Origin: DASSUW01 sp036257565
GTDB taxonomy: Bacteria; Actinomycetota; Thermoleophilia; Solirubrobacterales; Solirubrobacteraceae
Assembly (NCBI GenBank): GCA_036257565.1
Contig: DATAFH010000074.1
Span: 20,249 to 84,248, forward strand
Direction of reading: 5' to 3'
Length of the DNA: 64,000 nt
Positions within the stretch are counted from its first letter, which is position 1, and every line of letters starts with the position of its first letter. The notes beneath the pieces were generated by a model that worked only from the letters and a program-made list of their open reading frames with translations, was not told the DNA's origin and did no database searches. Made by a program: the position numbers and the translations under genes. Below are positions 8,498 through 17,314 of this stretch, piece after piece.

Positions 8498-9348
8498 GCC
8501 AGGTCCTCGAGCCGCTTCGACAGCCGGCCCATCCCGAGCTCGGCTGCCGCCGGAGCCCCGCGCGCGAAGTCCGTGGATGCGTCCGGCGGTCGCTCGACCG
8601 GGATCGTGCGTAGAGTCGCGATGTCCTTGAACGCGCGCAGCTCGTCGGCCTGCTCGATCAGCGCGCGGCGGACGGACGGCTTCTCGCGGATGGCGCCGAG
8701 GATCACGTGCTCGAGGTCGCCCTTGCGGCGCAGCAGCTCGGCCGCGGTCTTCGGGCCGATCCCCTTGGCACCCGGCAGGCCGTCCGACGGGTCGCCGCGC
8801 AGCGCGATGAAGTCGGGCACCTGCTCGGGGTCGATCCCGTAGCGCTCGCGCACCCCGTCCGGCCCGACTTCCTCGGGGCCCTCGCCGCCCGTGCGCTGCA
8901 TCAGGACGGTGACCGAGTCGCTCGCGCACTGGAACATGTCGCGGTCGCCGGTGAGGATCAGCGTGTGGCCGCCGGCCGCGGTCTCGACCTCCGACAGCGA
9001 GTGCAGGAGGTCGTCGGCCTCGAGGTCGTCCGTCGCGGCGAGACTCCAGCCGAGCGCCGCGTAGAACGCGGGAGCGCGCTGCCACTGCCATTCGAGCGGG
9101 TCGGGCATCGGCGGGCGGTCGGCGTGGTAGGCGGGGAACGCCTCGACCCGGTACTCGCCCGCCTCGGCGCCAAAGCACCACACGACCGCGCGCGGGTGGT
9201 ACTTCTCCACACACCACAGCGCCTGGTTCACGGACCCGAGCAGCGCGTTGACGGGATGCCCGTCGGCGTCGGTGATCGAGTCCGGCAGCGCGAAGAAGGC
9301 GCGGTAGAGCACGGCCGGGCCGTCGATGACAAGCAGGGGTTGGCTCAC
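8485..9348 (-). CDS. 5'-3' exonuclease (PolI N-terminal-like)
   Basis: This 287-residue stand-alone flap/5'-3' exonuclease has an N-terminal VIDGPAVLYRAFF strand and acidic metal-site motifs in EADDLL and LTGDRDMFQ. A helix-hairpin-helix, LPGAKGIGPKTAAELL, binds DNA. It resembles the nuclease domain of DNA polymerase I, with no polymerase fused. It would act on flaps or RNA primers during replication and repair. The GTG at 9348 is chosen because the family N-terminus starts there; upstream codons have no similarity. It is divergent from the MaoC gene. Confidence 0.88.
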   Translation of the reverse strand: MSQPLLVIDGPAVLYRAFFALPDSITDADGHPVNALLGSVNQALWCVEKYHPRAVVWCFGAEAGEYRVEAFPAYHADRPPMPDPLEWQWQRAPAFYAALGWSLAATDDLEADDLLHSLSEVETAAGGHTLILTGDRDMFQCASDSVTVLMQRTGGEGPEEVGPDGVRERYGIDPEQVPDFIALRGDPSDGLPGAKGIGPKTAAELLRRKGDLEHVILGAIREKPSVRRALIEQADELRAFKDIATLRTIPVERPPDASTDFARGAPAAAELGMGRLSKRLEDLAQAG

Positions 9349-9372
9349 GGGGGTGAGGATATGGTGCCGCCG

Positions 9373-9828
9373 ATGCGGACGATCACGGGGCTGGACGAGC
9401 TGCGCGAGGCGAAGGGCGAGACGCTGGGGACGTCGGGCTGGCACGACGTCACACAGGAGGCGATCGACGCGTTCGCCGACGTGACGGGCGACCACCAGTG
9501 GATCCACGTCGACCCCGAGCGCGCGAAGCACACCCCGTTCGGCGGCACGATTGCCCACGGCTACTACACGCTGTCGCTGGCGCCCATGCTCACGGCGCAG
9601 GTCGTGCGGTTCGAGGGCTTCGCGTTCGCGATCAACTACGGGCTGAACCGCGTGCGCTTCCCGGCGCCGCTCCCCGTCGGCGCGCGCGTCCGGGTCACCG
9701 TCGAGGTCGCCGACGTGGACGACGTGCCCGGCGGCGCGCAGATCATGCTCGGACTGACGTTCGAGGAGGAGGGCGGCGACAAGCCGGTCTGCGTCGCCCA
9801 GTCGCTCGTGCGCGCCTATAGCGCGTAG
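9373..9828 (+). CDS. MaoC-family dehydratase
   Basis: A 151-residue hot-dog-fold protein with the hydratase signature DVTGDHQWIHVDPERA and, further on, FGGTIAHGYYTLSL. The Asp and His of the active site are both present. Stand-alone members are (R)-specific enoyl-CoA hydratases or NodN-like dehydratases acting on acyl-CoA or acyl-ACP. The ATG at 9373 gives the usual MRTITGLDEL start; an in-frame ATG at 9361 sits only 2 nt after GGTGAGG, which is too close for efficient use. The exact substrate is not clear. Confidence 0.85.
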   Translation: MRTITGLDELREAKGETLGTSGWHDVTQEAIDAFADVTGDHQWIHVDPERAKHTPFGGTIAHGYYTLSLAPMLTAQVVRFEGFAFAINYGLNRVRFPAPLPVGARVRVTVEVADVDDVPGGAQIMLGLTFEEEGGDKPVCVAQSLVRAYSA

Positions 9829-9844
9829 CTTGCCAGTTCATGCA

Positions 9845-9861
9845 GAGTGATTGAATCACTC
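9845..9861. promoter_or_regulatory. 17-bp perfect palindrome, operator-like
   Basis: GAGTGATT-G-AATCACTC is a perfect inverted repeat with 8-bp arms and a single central base. The one-base centre argues against an RNA hairpin and for a dimeric DNA-binding protein site. It lies 17 bp after the MaoC stop, directly in front of a possible gene remnant, and it is unusually AT-rich for this genome. Confidence 0.5.
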
Positions 9862-10031
9862 AACGTGCGTCGACCGAGGCAGCCACGGTCGGCGCGCTCT
9901 TGGCGCGGCTGACGGCGGTCGCCGTGCTCGATCGTCTCTCGCGAGTCGAGGGCGTTGAGCTCGCGGGCCCCGTCGAGCGGATCTACTCGTCGCTCGGCGA
10001 GCGCGACTCGCGTGCCTTCCCGTCCGGGTGG
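9855..10031 (+). pseudogene. Possible cytochrome P450 C-terminal remnant
   Basis: No intact gene is seen between 9829 and 10052. One plus-strand frame, entered after a TGA at 9852, has strong GC third-position bias and reads like the last helix of a cytochrome P450 (VGALLARLTAVAVLDRL, then LAGPVERIYSS and a terminal P-x-G-W). There is no haem-binding Cys loop, and the frame then runs antisense through the SpoIID gene. The resemblance is weak, so it could be chance coding-like sequence. Confidence 0.3.
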
Positions 10032-10052
10032 ACCCGAGCTGACGGAGCCGGG

Positions 10053-11399
10053 TCAGCGGACGCGGATGGCCGGGCCGCCCTCGCCGGCGAACACCGCGCG
10101 GTAGACGCCCGCCTTCGCCACGCCGGCGCGGTAGGTGCCGCCGCGGCGCACGATCGTGGACGCGACGTTCTTCCACCGCCGGCCGCTGCGGAGCTGGATC
10201 TGGACCTCGGCGCCCACGCGCGCCGGCACCACGCTGCCGGTCACCGTCGCGCGCGCCCGCGGGCCGCTCGCCGTGTGCGTGGCGGCGACCGTGCGCGTCC
10301 GGATCGTCGTGAAGTACGCCCACGTGTCGAGCAGGCCGAGGCGGGCGCGGAGCGTGGCGCCGTCGACCCGCGTACGGCCGCCCGTGCCCACGATGTCGGC
10401 CGAGACGATGCGCGGCGAGCGGCCGCGCTCGAGCACCTCGATGCCGCGGAAGCTGCCCTTGACGAGCCCGGCCAGCTTGGTGCCGGCCTCGCCGAGCTTG
10501 AGGCGCGCCGGCTTCCAGCGGTGCTTCGGGGACACGTTGTCGTACGGGTCGGCTACCGACTCCAGCCACGGCTGCGGGCCGGCGCCGACGTTCGTGTTCT
10601 CGACGTTCTCGGTGCGCCCGCCGGAGGTGGAGAAGAAGAACGTGACGACCGGCTGTCCCTCGTACGTGACGACCTGCCCGCGGGTGGCGGCGACGGCCGC
10701 GTTCGTGGAGGCCGTCTCGGCGCCGACGCCGCCGTAGACCTGCGAGCGCGTGTCGGCGTAGTGGTCGAAGCCGGCGCCGGCCTTGGACGTGGTGATCGCG
10801 TAGGTGCGCGCCGCGACGGCCTGGGCCTTGAGCGCCTCGGCCGGCCACGAGGAGGGCGACTCGCGCGCGACCACTCCGGCCACGTAGTCCTCGAGCGAGA
10901 CGGCGTTGATCGCGTTGACGCCGCTCGACGCGCCGGGCCGGAACTCCATCAGGCCGCGGTAGCTGCCGGAGCCACCGAGCTGCACGACGTCGCCGGTCAC
11001 CTGCAGGGGCGCGGCGTACGTGGCGATCCGGCTCCCGCCTGCGCTCAGGAGGTCGACCTGTGAGGCGGTGCGGCGGCGGACGAGGTAGGTCCGCGACGGG
11101 TTGATCGTGCGCGAGCCGGCGCGCGAGGCGCCGCTGAAGCTGGCAGTCCCGGTGGACTGCAGGAGCACGCGCACCGTCTGCGGGTCGGAAGAACCGAGCT
11201 CCGTCCCGCGGTAGTAGTGGCGCAGGATCGCGTCGTAGCGCGCGCCGTGCAGGGCGAACCCGTAGGCGCCGTACTGGCTCATCCCCACGCCGTGGCCGAA
11301 GCCCGCGCCGCGGATCGTGAAGCGCGACTTGCCGGCCCCGTACGCCGGGGAGACGGCGAGCAGGCAGGCGAGCAGGGTCAGACAGCCGAGACGGAGCAT
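10053..11399 (-). CDS. Secreted SpoIID/LytB-domain protein
   Basis: This 448-residue protein starts with a signal peptide (MLRLGCLTLLACLLAVSPAYG, cleaved near residue 22). The SpoIID core is recognisable in EDYVAGVVARESP and WPAEALKAQAVAARTYA (about residues 190-225), followed by FFFSTSGGRTENVENT. SpoIID proteins are lytic transglycosylases or amidase enhancers that trim cell-wall glycan; outside spore formers they occur in wall remodelling. The C-terminal 90 residues resemble a small beta domain. It is divergent from the TPP-enzyme gene, 49 bp away. Confidence 0.88.
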   Translation of the reverse strand: MLRLGCLTLLACLLAVSPAYGAGKSRFTIRGAGFGHGVGMSQYGAYGFALHGARYDAILRHYYRGTELGSSDPQTVRVLLQSTGTASFSGASRAGSRTINPSRTYLVRRRTASQVDLLSAGGSRIATYAAPLQVTGDVVQLGGSGSYRGLMEFRPGASSGVNAINAVSLEDYVAGVVARESPSSWPAEALKAQAVAARTYAITTSKAGAGFDHYADTRSQVYGGVGAETASTNAAVAATRGQVVTYEGQPVVTFFFSTSGGRTENVENTNVGAGPQPWLESVADPYDNVSPKHRWKPARLKLGEAGTKLAGLVKGSFRGIEVLERGRSPRIVSADIVGTGGRTRVDGATLRARLGLLDTWAYFTTIRTRTVAATHTASGPRARATVTGSVVPARVGAEVQIQLRSGRRWKNVASTIVRRGGTYRAGVAKAGVYRAVFAGEGGPAIRVR

Positions 11400-11448
11400 G
11401 GCGAAGGGGTCAGGGTAGCCAGACGTCGTGATGCGGAAGACTGGTGGG

Positions 11449-13095
11449 GTGAGCGAGCGCAAGGCGTCAGATCTGTTCGTGGAATGCCTCGAGGCCGAGG
11501 GCGTCACCTATGTCTTCGGCATCCCGGGCGAAGAGACGCTGGATCTCAATGCGTCGCTCGATGCGTCGTCGATCACGTTCGTGCCCGTTCGCCACGAACA
11601 GGGCGGTGCCTACATGGCCGACATGTACGGCCGCCTGACCCGCCGCGCCGGAGTCTGCCTGGGCACGCTCGGCCCGGGCGCGACGAACCTCGTGACCGGC
11701 GTCGCCGACGCGCTGCTCGATCGCTCGCCGATGGTCGCCCTCACCGGGCAGGCGGACCTCGAGCGCATGCACAAGGAGTCGCACCAGTACATCGACGTCG
11801 TCGACATGCTGCGGCCCGTGACGAAGTTCAACGCGCGGCTGAACTCGGCGCGGGTGATCCCCGAGGTCGTGCGCAAGGCGTTCAAGGTCGCGCAGGCGCA
11901 GAAGCCCGGCCCGACGCACATCGAGCTGCCCGAGGACGTGATGGCGGCGACGGTGGACGCCGACCCGCTTCCCGTGCGCCTCGCGCGGCGCAGGCCGGAG
12001 CCGAGCGGCGAGGAGCTGCTGGCCGCGATCGAGCTCATCCGCTCGGCCGAGCGGCCGATCGTGCTGGCCGGCAACGGCGTCGCCCGCACCGGCGCGGCTG
12101 CAGCGCTGCGCGAGTTCGCCGCCGCCACGGGCATCGGCGTGGCGGAGACGTTCATGGGCAAGGGGATGCTCGACTTCGAGGACCCGCACGCGCTCGGCAC
12201 CGTGGGGCTGCAGTCGCGCGACTACGCCCTGGCCGGCTTCGAGGATGCCGACGTGGTCATCACCGTCGGCTACGACCTCGTCGAGCACGCGCCGTCGAAC
12301 TGGAACCCGCGGCGCGACAAGCGCATCGTCTGCATCGACACGATGTCCCCGGACGTCGACGAGCACTTCATCACCGAGGCCGACCTGATCGGCGACCTCG
12401 CCCACATCCTCACGGCTCTTGCCGAGCAGCTGCGCGGCGGCAAGCACGAGCCGCCGTCCTCGCGGCTCAACGACATCGTGCTCGGCCGCTTCGAGGCGGC
12501 CAAGGACGACGAAGCCTTCCCCGTCCAGCCACCGCGCGCGCTGTGGGAGATCCGCCAGGCGCTGGGCCGGCACGACATCCTGATCTCGGACGTCGGGCTG
12601 CACAAGCTGTGGATCGCCCGCATGTTCCCGGCCCACGAGCCGGACACCGTGTTCATCGCCAACGGCCTGGCCGGCATGGGCATCGCGCTGCCGACGGCGA
12701 TCGCCGCCAAGCTTGTCCACCCCGACCGCAAGGTCGTGACCGTGAGCGGCGACGGCGGCTTTCTCATGAACGTGCAGGAGCTGGAGACCGCGGTGCGGCT
12801 GCGCACCGCGGTGGTGAACGTGATCTGGGAGAACCGCCAGTACGGCTCGATCGTGTGGAAGCAGGAGAAGCGCTTCGGGCGGCACTTCGGAACCGACTTC
12901 ACGAACCCCGACTTCGTGCGCCTGGCGGAGGCGTTCGGCATGCCGGCGTGGCGCTGCGAGTCGGTGGACGACGTCGGCGCCCGGCTGCGCCACGCCCTCA
13001 CGCTGGAGCTCCCCTCGCTGATCGTGGTCCCGATCGACTACTCGATCGACGTGGCAATCTCAGAGGAACTCGGAACCGAGACAGTGGCGGCGTGA
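11449..13095 (+). CDS. TPP-dependent enzyme, acetolactate synthase-like (candidate 2-oxoglutarate decarboxylase)
   Basis: A TPP enzyme of about 548 residues with three domains. The catalytic Glu50 is in VRHEQGGAYMAD, and the C-terminal TPP/Mg motif runs from GDGGF (near residue 434) to the Asn about 27 residues later. The closest family pattern is the catabolic acetolactate synthase large subunit, but no small regulatory subunit is nearby. The gene sits directly before a succinate-semialdehyde dehydrogenase, the arrangement of the cyanobacterial 2-oxoglutarate decarboxylase shunt, so decarboxylation of 2-oxoglutarate is a serious alternative. GTG at 11449 is preferred (MSERKASDLF); GTG 11428 and ATG 11431 are possible. 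Confidence 0.8.
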   Translation: MSERKASDLFVECLEAEGVTYVFGIPGEETLDLNASLDASSITFVPVRHEQGGAYMADMYGRLTRRAGVCLGTLGPGATNLVTGVADALLDRSPMVALTGQADLERMHKESHQYIDVVDMLRPVTKFNARLNSARVIPEVVRKAFKVAQAQKPGPTHIELPEDVMAATVDADPLPVRLARRRPEPSGEELLAAIELIRSAERPIVLAGNGVARTGAAAALREFAAATGIGVAETFMGKGMLDFEDPHALGTVGLQSRDYALAGFEDADVVITVGYDLVEHAPSNWNPRRDKRIVCIDTMSPDVDEHFITEADLIGDLAHILTALAEQLRGGKHEPPSSRLNDIVLGRFEAAKDDEAFPVQPPRALWEIRQALGRHDILISDVGLHKLWIARMFPAHEPDTVFIANGLAGMGIALPTAIAAKLVHPDRKVVTVSGDGGFLMNVQELETAVRLRTAVVNVIWENRQYGSIVWKQEKRFGRHFGTDFTNPDFVRLAEAFGMPAWRCESVDDVGARLRHALTLELPSLIVVPIDYSIDVAISEELGTETVAA

Positions 13096-13157
13096 ACGCG
13101 CTGGGGTCGATACAGGCACTCGCGGTGGAGTACGCACGCGGAGCGGAGGTCGCATGA
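13092..13157 (+). CDS. 21-codon coupling ORF between the TPP enzyme and SSADH genes
   Basis: A tiny frame of 21 codons starts at GTG 13092, overlapping the upstream TGA (GTGA), and ends at TGA 13155-13157, overlapping the next ATG (ATGA). It thus bridges the two genes exactly, with a 4-bp overlap at each side. The peptide begins MNALGSIQAL and has no recognisable family. It could be a translational-coupling leader for the dehydrogenase or a chance frame. Confidence 0.4.
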   Translation: MNALGSIQALAVEYARGAEVA

Positions 13158-14623
13158 GCATCACGGCAGATAGGGAGAGCACGGTCGTCGAGTCGGCGCC
13201 GAACCAGCTGTTCATCAGCGGCGAGTGGCGGGATGCGTCCGGCGGTGAGACGCTGGCGGTCGAGGACCCCTCGACCGGGGAGACGCTGGTCGAGGTGGCC
13301 GACGCGACGCCCGACGACGCGACGGCGGCACTGGACGCGGCGGTCGACGTCAAGGACGAGTGGGCGGCGCATCCGCCGCGTGAGCGCGGCGAGATCCTGC
13401 GGCGGGCGTTCGAGCGGATCATCGAGCGCACCGACGACCTGGCGCTGCTGATGACGCTCGAGATGGGCAAGCCCTTGGCCGAGTCGAAGGCCGAGATCGT
13501 CTATGCCGCCGAGTTCCTGCGCTGGTTCTCAGAGCAGGCGGTGCGGATCGAGGGCCGCTTCGCCACGGCGCCGAACGGCCAGGGCCGCCTGATCACGATG
13601 AAGCAGCCGGTGGGGCCGTGCTACGCGATCACGCCGTGGAACTTCCCCATGGCCATGGGCACGCGCAAGATCGGGCCGGCGATCGCCGCCGGCTGCACGA
13701 TGGCCGTCAAGCCGGCCCAGCAGACGCCGCTCTCGATGCTCGCGCTGGCCCAGATCCTGCAGGAGGCGGGGTTGCCCGCCGGCGTGCTCAACGTCGTGAC
13801 CTCGTCGGCGTCGGCCGACGTGTCGGCGCCGATCCTCTCAGACCCGCGGCTGCGCAAGTTGACCTTCACGGGCTCGACCGAGGTCGGGCGCAAGCTCGTC
13901 GAGCAGGCGGCTCCGGGGCTGCTGCGGATGTCGATGGAGCTGGGCGGCAACGCTCCCTTCCTCGTGTTCCCGGACGCGGACGTCGACGCGGCGGTCGAGG
14001 GCGCGGTGATCGCCAAGATGCGCAACATCGGCGAGGCGTGCACGGCGGCCAACCGCTTCCACGTCGCGGGCTCGGTGGCGGACGAGTTCGCCTCCAAGCT
14101 CGCCGCCAAGCTCGCGGCGATGCCGGTCGGGCGCGGCACCGAGGAGGACGTCAAGGTCGGTCCGCTGATCGACGGCAAGCAGCGCGCCAAGGTGTCCGAG
14201 CTCGTCCAGGATGCGGCGGGGCGCGGCGCGCAGGTGCTGGTCGGCGGCCGCGAGCGCGAGGGCGCCGGCTACTTCTACGAGCCCACCGTGCTCGGCGACG
14301 TGCCGAAGGACTCGCGCCTGCTCGACGAGGAGATCTTCGGTCCCGTCGCGCCGGTCGTCGGCTTCGACGACGAGGACGAGGCGATCGCCGCTGCCAACGA
14401 CACCGAGTACGGGCTCGTCGCCTACGTCTACACGAGCGACATCAAGCGCGCCTTCCGCGTCATCGAGAAGCTCGAGACCGGCATGGTCGGGCTCAACCAG
14501 GGGATGGTCTCCAACGCCGCGGCGCCGTTCGGCGGCGTCAAAGCGTCCGGCTTCGGCCGCGAGGGCGGTCCCGAGGGCATCGAGGAGTACCTCGAGACCA
14601 AGTACGTCGCGATGGCGATGTAA
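13154..14623 (+). CDS. gabD: NAD(P)-dependent succinate-semialdehyde dehydrogenase
   Basis: A 489-residue aldehyde dehydrogenase with PWNFP (Asn163), general base Glu262 in MELGGNAPF and catalytic Cys296 in GEACTAANR. The pattern and length match the GabD-type succinate-semialdehyde dehydrogenases, which oxidise succinate semialdehyde to succinate. Upstream lies the TPP enzyme, which may make the semialdehyde, and downstream pdxH follows after two bases, so the genes probably form one operon. Related ALDHs can act on other semialdehydes, so the substrate is inferred from similarity and context. Confidence 0.85.
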   Translation: MSITADRESTVVESAPNQLFISGEWRDASGGETLAVEDPSTGETLVEVADATPDDATAALDAAVDVKDEWAAHPPRERGEILRRAFERIIERTDDLALLMTLEMGKPLAESKAEIVYAAEFLRWFSEQAVRIEGRFATAPNGQGRLITMKQPVGPCYAITPWNFPMAMGTRKIGPAIAAGCTMAVKPAQQTPLSMLALAQILQEAGLPAGVLNVVTSSASADVSAPILSDPRLRKLTFTGSTEVGRKLVEQAAPGLLRMSMELGGNAPFLVFPDADVDAAVEGAVIAKMRNIGEACTAANRFHVAGSVADEFASKLAAKLAAMPVGRGTEEDVKVGPLIDGKQRAKVSELVQDAAGRGAQVLVGGREREGAGYFYEPTVLGDVPKDSRLLDEEIFGPVAPVVGFDDEDEAIAAANDTEYGLVAYVYTSDIKRAFRVIEKLETGMVGLNQGMVSNAAAPFGGVKASGFGREGGPEGIEEYLETKYVAMAM

Positions 14624-14625
14624 GC

Positions 14626-15198
14626 GTGGACCCGCTCGGGCAGGTCCGCGACTGGTACGACGACGCGGTCGCCGCCGGGTTGCCGGAGGCGGACGCGATG
14701 GCGCTCGCGACGGCCACGCCCGACGGGCGGCCGTCCGTGCGCTTCGTGCTCCTGAAGGGCATCGACGAGGACGGCATCCGCTTCTTCACCAACTACGGCT
14801 CGCGCAAGGCGCGCGAGCTGGAGGCGAACCCGCGAGCGGCGGCGACCCTGTACTGGCTGCCGCTGCACCGCGCCGTGCGGCTCGAGGGCCCCGTCGAGCG
14901 GCTCCAGCCCGAGGAGTCCGACGCCTACTTCGCGACCCGCGCGCGCGGCGCCCGGGTCGGCGCCTGGGCCTCCGCCCAGGGGACCGTGCTGCGCGACCGC
15001 GAGGAGCTCGAAGAGCGCGTGCGGGTGGTCGACGAGCGCTTCCCGGACGACGTGCCGCGGCCCGAATTCTGGGGCGGCTACCGGCTGCTCCCCGAGTCGA
15101 TCGAGCTCTGGCAGGGCCGCGCGGACCGCCTTCACGACCGCGAGCAGTTCCAGCGCGCGCGCGACGGATCCTGGCGCGCCGAGCGCCTCTCGCCCTGA
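14626..15198 (+). CDS. pdxH: Pyridoxamine 5'-phosphate oxidase
   Basis: A 190-residue FMN enzyme making pyridoxal 5'-phosphate from pyridoxamine or pyridoxine phosphate. Recognised by RFVLLKGIDEDGIRFFTNYG, SRKARELEANPRAA, the GAWASAQG motif and the C-terminal PEFWGGYRLLP with IELWQGR and RLHDR. All conserved FMN and PLP contacts of the family appear present and the length is normal. The start is GTG at 14626, two bases after the dehydrogenase stop, indicating co-transcription. Confidence 0.92.
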   Translation: MDPLGQVRDWYDDAVAAGLPEADAMALATATPDGRPSVRFVLLKGIDEDGIRFFTNYGSRKARELEANPRAAATLYWLPLHRAVRLEGPVERLQPEESDAYFATRARGARVGAWASAQGTVLRDREELEERVRVVDERFPDDVPRPEFWGGYRLLPESIELWQGRADRLHDREQFQRARDGSWRAERLSP

Positions 15199-15227
15199 GC
15201 GGCTCCCGGATGAGACGATGGGGTCGC

Positions 15228-15859
15228 ATGACGCACGAGCGCGAAGCGGACGAGGAGGTCGTGCTCGCCGGTGGCAACGTGACCGCCGTGGTGCGCGTCG
15301 GCGACACGGTACGCCGCGCCGCCGGGCCGTGGACGCCCACCGTCCACGCCTTCATCCGCCACCTGCGCGCGTCGGGCTTCGACCTCGTCCCGGAGCCGCT
15401 GGGCATCGACGACCGCGGCCGCGAGATCATCTCGCTGGTGGCGGGTACCCGGCCACCTACCCGCTTCCGCAGTTCGCGTGGACCGATGCGACGCTCACGG
15501 TCGTGGCACGGACCCTGCGCGCCTTCCACGAGGCGAGCCTCGGCCTCACCGCCCCCGAGGATGCTCGGTGGCAGTGGCGGTCCCACGAGCCGCCGAGGTC
15601 ATCTGCCACGACGACGTCGCCCCGTGCAACCTCATGTTCGAGGACGGCCGGCTGACCGGCGTCATCGACCTCGGCCCTCGCCTCACCGGGACCACGCGTG
15701 TGGGACATGGCGCATGCCGTGGCGAAGCTGCGCGAGCTCGTCGCCTTCATCGAGCGCGAGGCGGCCGCCGGCGATCCGGCCCAGCAGGCCGTCCAGGCGC
15801 GCGGTGACGTCGCCATCTACGAACGCGACGCGGCCTACGTCGAGCGGCTCCACAGCTGA
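15228..15859 (+). pseudogene. Aminoglycoside phosphotransferase-like kinase, frameshifted
   Basis: The sequence of an APH-family phosphotransferase is spread over three frames. The N-terminal part (MTHEREADEE to IISLVAG) is read from ATG 15228. From about 15440 similarity moves to a second frame (YPLPQFAWTDATL, TLRAFHEASLGL), then near 15590 to a third (EVICHDDVAPCNLMF, GVIDLG). Finally, near 15695, it returns to the second frame (VWDMAHAVAKL) and ends at TGA 15857-15859. The catalytic loop HDDVAPCN is still legible. At least three indels are needed, so no functional protein is expected unless the sequence is wrong. Confidence 0.8.
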
Positions 15860-15869
15860 CCTCAGCTGG

Positions 15870-17258
15870 CTACCGGCGGATCTCCAGCGTCGCGGGGGTG
15901 GGCCGACCCCGCGGGTCTACGGTGTCGATCGGCTCGAGGGTGCCGTCGGCGTGGACGTCGGCGAGGGCATGGAGGACGATCGTGGAGTCGTCGGCGCGAC
16001 CGAGCAGGAAGTGCCCCGCCGGCGCCCACGCTCTCGTTCCGGCTTGCTCGAAGTGGCGCGGCGGTTCGGTCCTCAGCTTGCCGGCGGCGCCGCTGACGAC
16101 GTAGTGGACGTCGTTGACGATCGCGTGCTGGAAGTTGTGCTCGTGGCCACTGAGCACGAGCCGCACGCCGGCCTCTTCGAACAGCGGGACCAGGCGCTCG
16201 ACCATGCCCGCCGTGTTCATGTGCTCGGGTCCGGCGCAGAACGGCGGGTGATGGGAGAAGGGGATTTGCCAGCGCGGACCCTGCCGGTGGAGCGACTCTC
16301 GGACCCACCGGCTGTGCGCCGGGTCGTCGAAGTAGTGCTCCGTGTCCGTGCCGGTCGCGATCGAGGTGTCGATGCAGACGAACTCGAGATCGGCGCCCAC
16401 CTGGAAGCGGTAGAAGAGGCCCGGACCCAGCGACGCCGATCCCGCCTCGACCTGCGGGCCGAACCGGTGGTCGAGGAAGAGGTTGTCGGCGAGCTGGTCG
16501 CGGTCGTCCGAGCTCTCGCTGTCGCCCGCGTCGTGATTGCCGACGGTCGGGAAGAACGGGACACGGTTGAGCACGTACCGGTAGGGCTGGTAGAAGCTCG
16601 AGTACCACTCGTCGTCCTCGTTCCCGGTGCCGGCGGTGTCCTGATGCCCCAGGTAGATGTTGTCGCCGGTGGTGATGACGAGCCGCACGTCGTACCGGTC
16701 GACAGCGCGCTCGAGTGCTCGCGCGATCAGCAGCTGGCGCGTGCCCTCGAGGCGGCCGTCCACGATTCCGACGCCAAAGTCGCCGAGCACGGCGAACGTG
16801 ACGGGCGTCGCTGAGTCGGGGGATGGGAACGTGCGAATGCGGTTGTCGTAGCGACCACCCGCCCGGACCAGCGTCCCCTGCTCGACGCTCCAGTCGTGCA
16901 GCTCGCCCTCACCCCACGGCCGACCCTCGACGAGCACGCGGTACCGGTACTCCGTATCCGGCTCGAGGCCGGTCACGCGCACGTGGTTGTGTTCGTCGGT
17001 GTGGGCCCTGGCGACCACGCGCCCATCGCGCTCGACCTCGACGGTGGCCGGCCCGAACGGCTCCGAGCCGGCACCGATCGTCTCAGTACGCGGCTCGGAG
17101 GCGACCGCCGCGAGCTCTTCGTCGTCCACGATGCGCCAGTCCCCGTACGGCGAGTCGCCGCGCCGGAAGTAGAAGCCGCCCCAGGCGATCAGCGCCTCGT
17201 CGTGCGCCAGCCCTGCCAGGTGTACGAACTGCTCGAAGTGGACGTCGAACGGCGGCAC
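15870..17258 (-). CDS. Metallophosphoesterase, purple acid phosphatase-like
   Basis: This 462-residue protein has an N-terminal fibronectin-like beta domain (about 1-135) and a calcineurin-type phosphoesterase domain. Metal-binding motifs appear in order: GDFG, GDNIYLG, GNHDAGD, FSHHPPF and LSGHEHNFQH. These give the complete two-metal centre. No signal peptide is visible at the chosen start, which is unusual since purple acid phosphatases are normally exported. The substrate is unknown; phosphomonoesters or phosphodiesters are possible. It is convergent with the broken kinase gene and lies 56 bp beyond the end of the cupin gene on the same strand. Confidence 0.85.
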   Translation of the reverse strand: MPPFDVHFEQFVHLAGLAHDEALIAWGGFYFRRGDSPYGDWRIVDDEELAAVASEPRTETIGAGSEPFGPATVEVERDGRVVARAHTDEHNHVRVTGLEPDTEYRYRVLVEGRPWGEGELHDWSVEQGTLVRAGGRYDNRIRTFPSPDSATPVTFAVLGDFGVGIVDGRLEGTRQLLIARALERAVDRYDVRLVITTGDNIYLGHQDTAGTGNEDDEWYSSFYQPYRYVLNRVPFFPTVGNHDAGDSESSDDRDQLADNLFLDHRFGPQVEAGSASLGPGLFYRFQVGADLEFVCIDTSIATGTDTEHYFDDPAHSRWVRESLHRQGPRWQIPFSHHPPFCAGPEHMNTAGMVERLVPLFEEAGVRLVLSGHEHNFQHAIVNDVHYVVSGAAGKLRTEPPRHFEQAGTRAWAPAGHFLLGRADDSTIVLHALADVHADGTLEPIDTVDPRGRPTPATLEIRR

Positions 17259-17314
17259 GTGTCGCTTGTACCCGCTAGGCGCGCCGGGCGGGCGCCAGGG
17301 TCATGCGGGGATGA

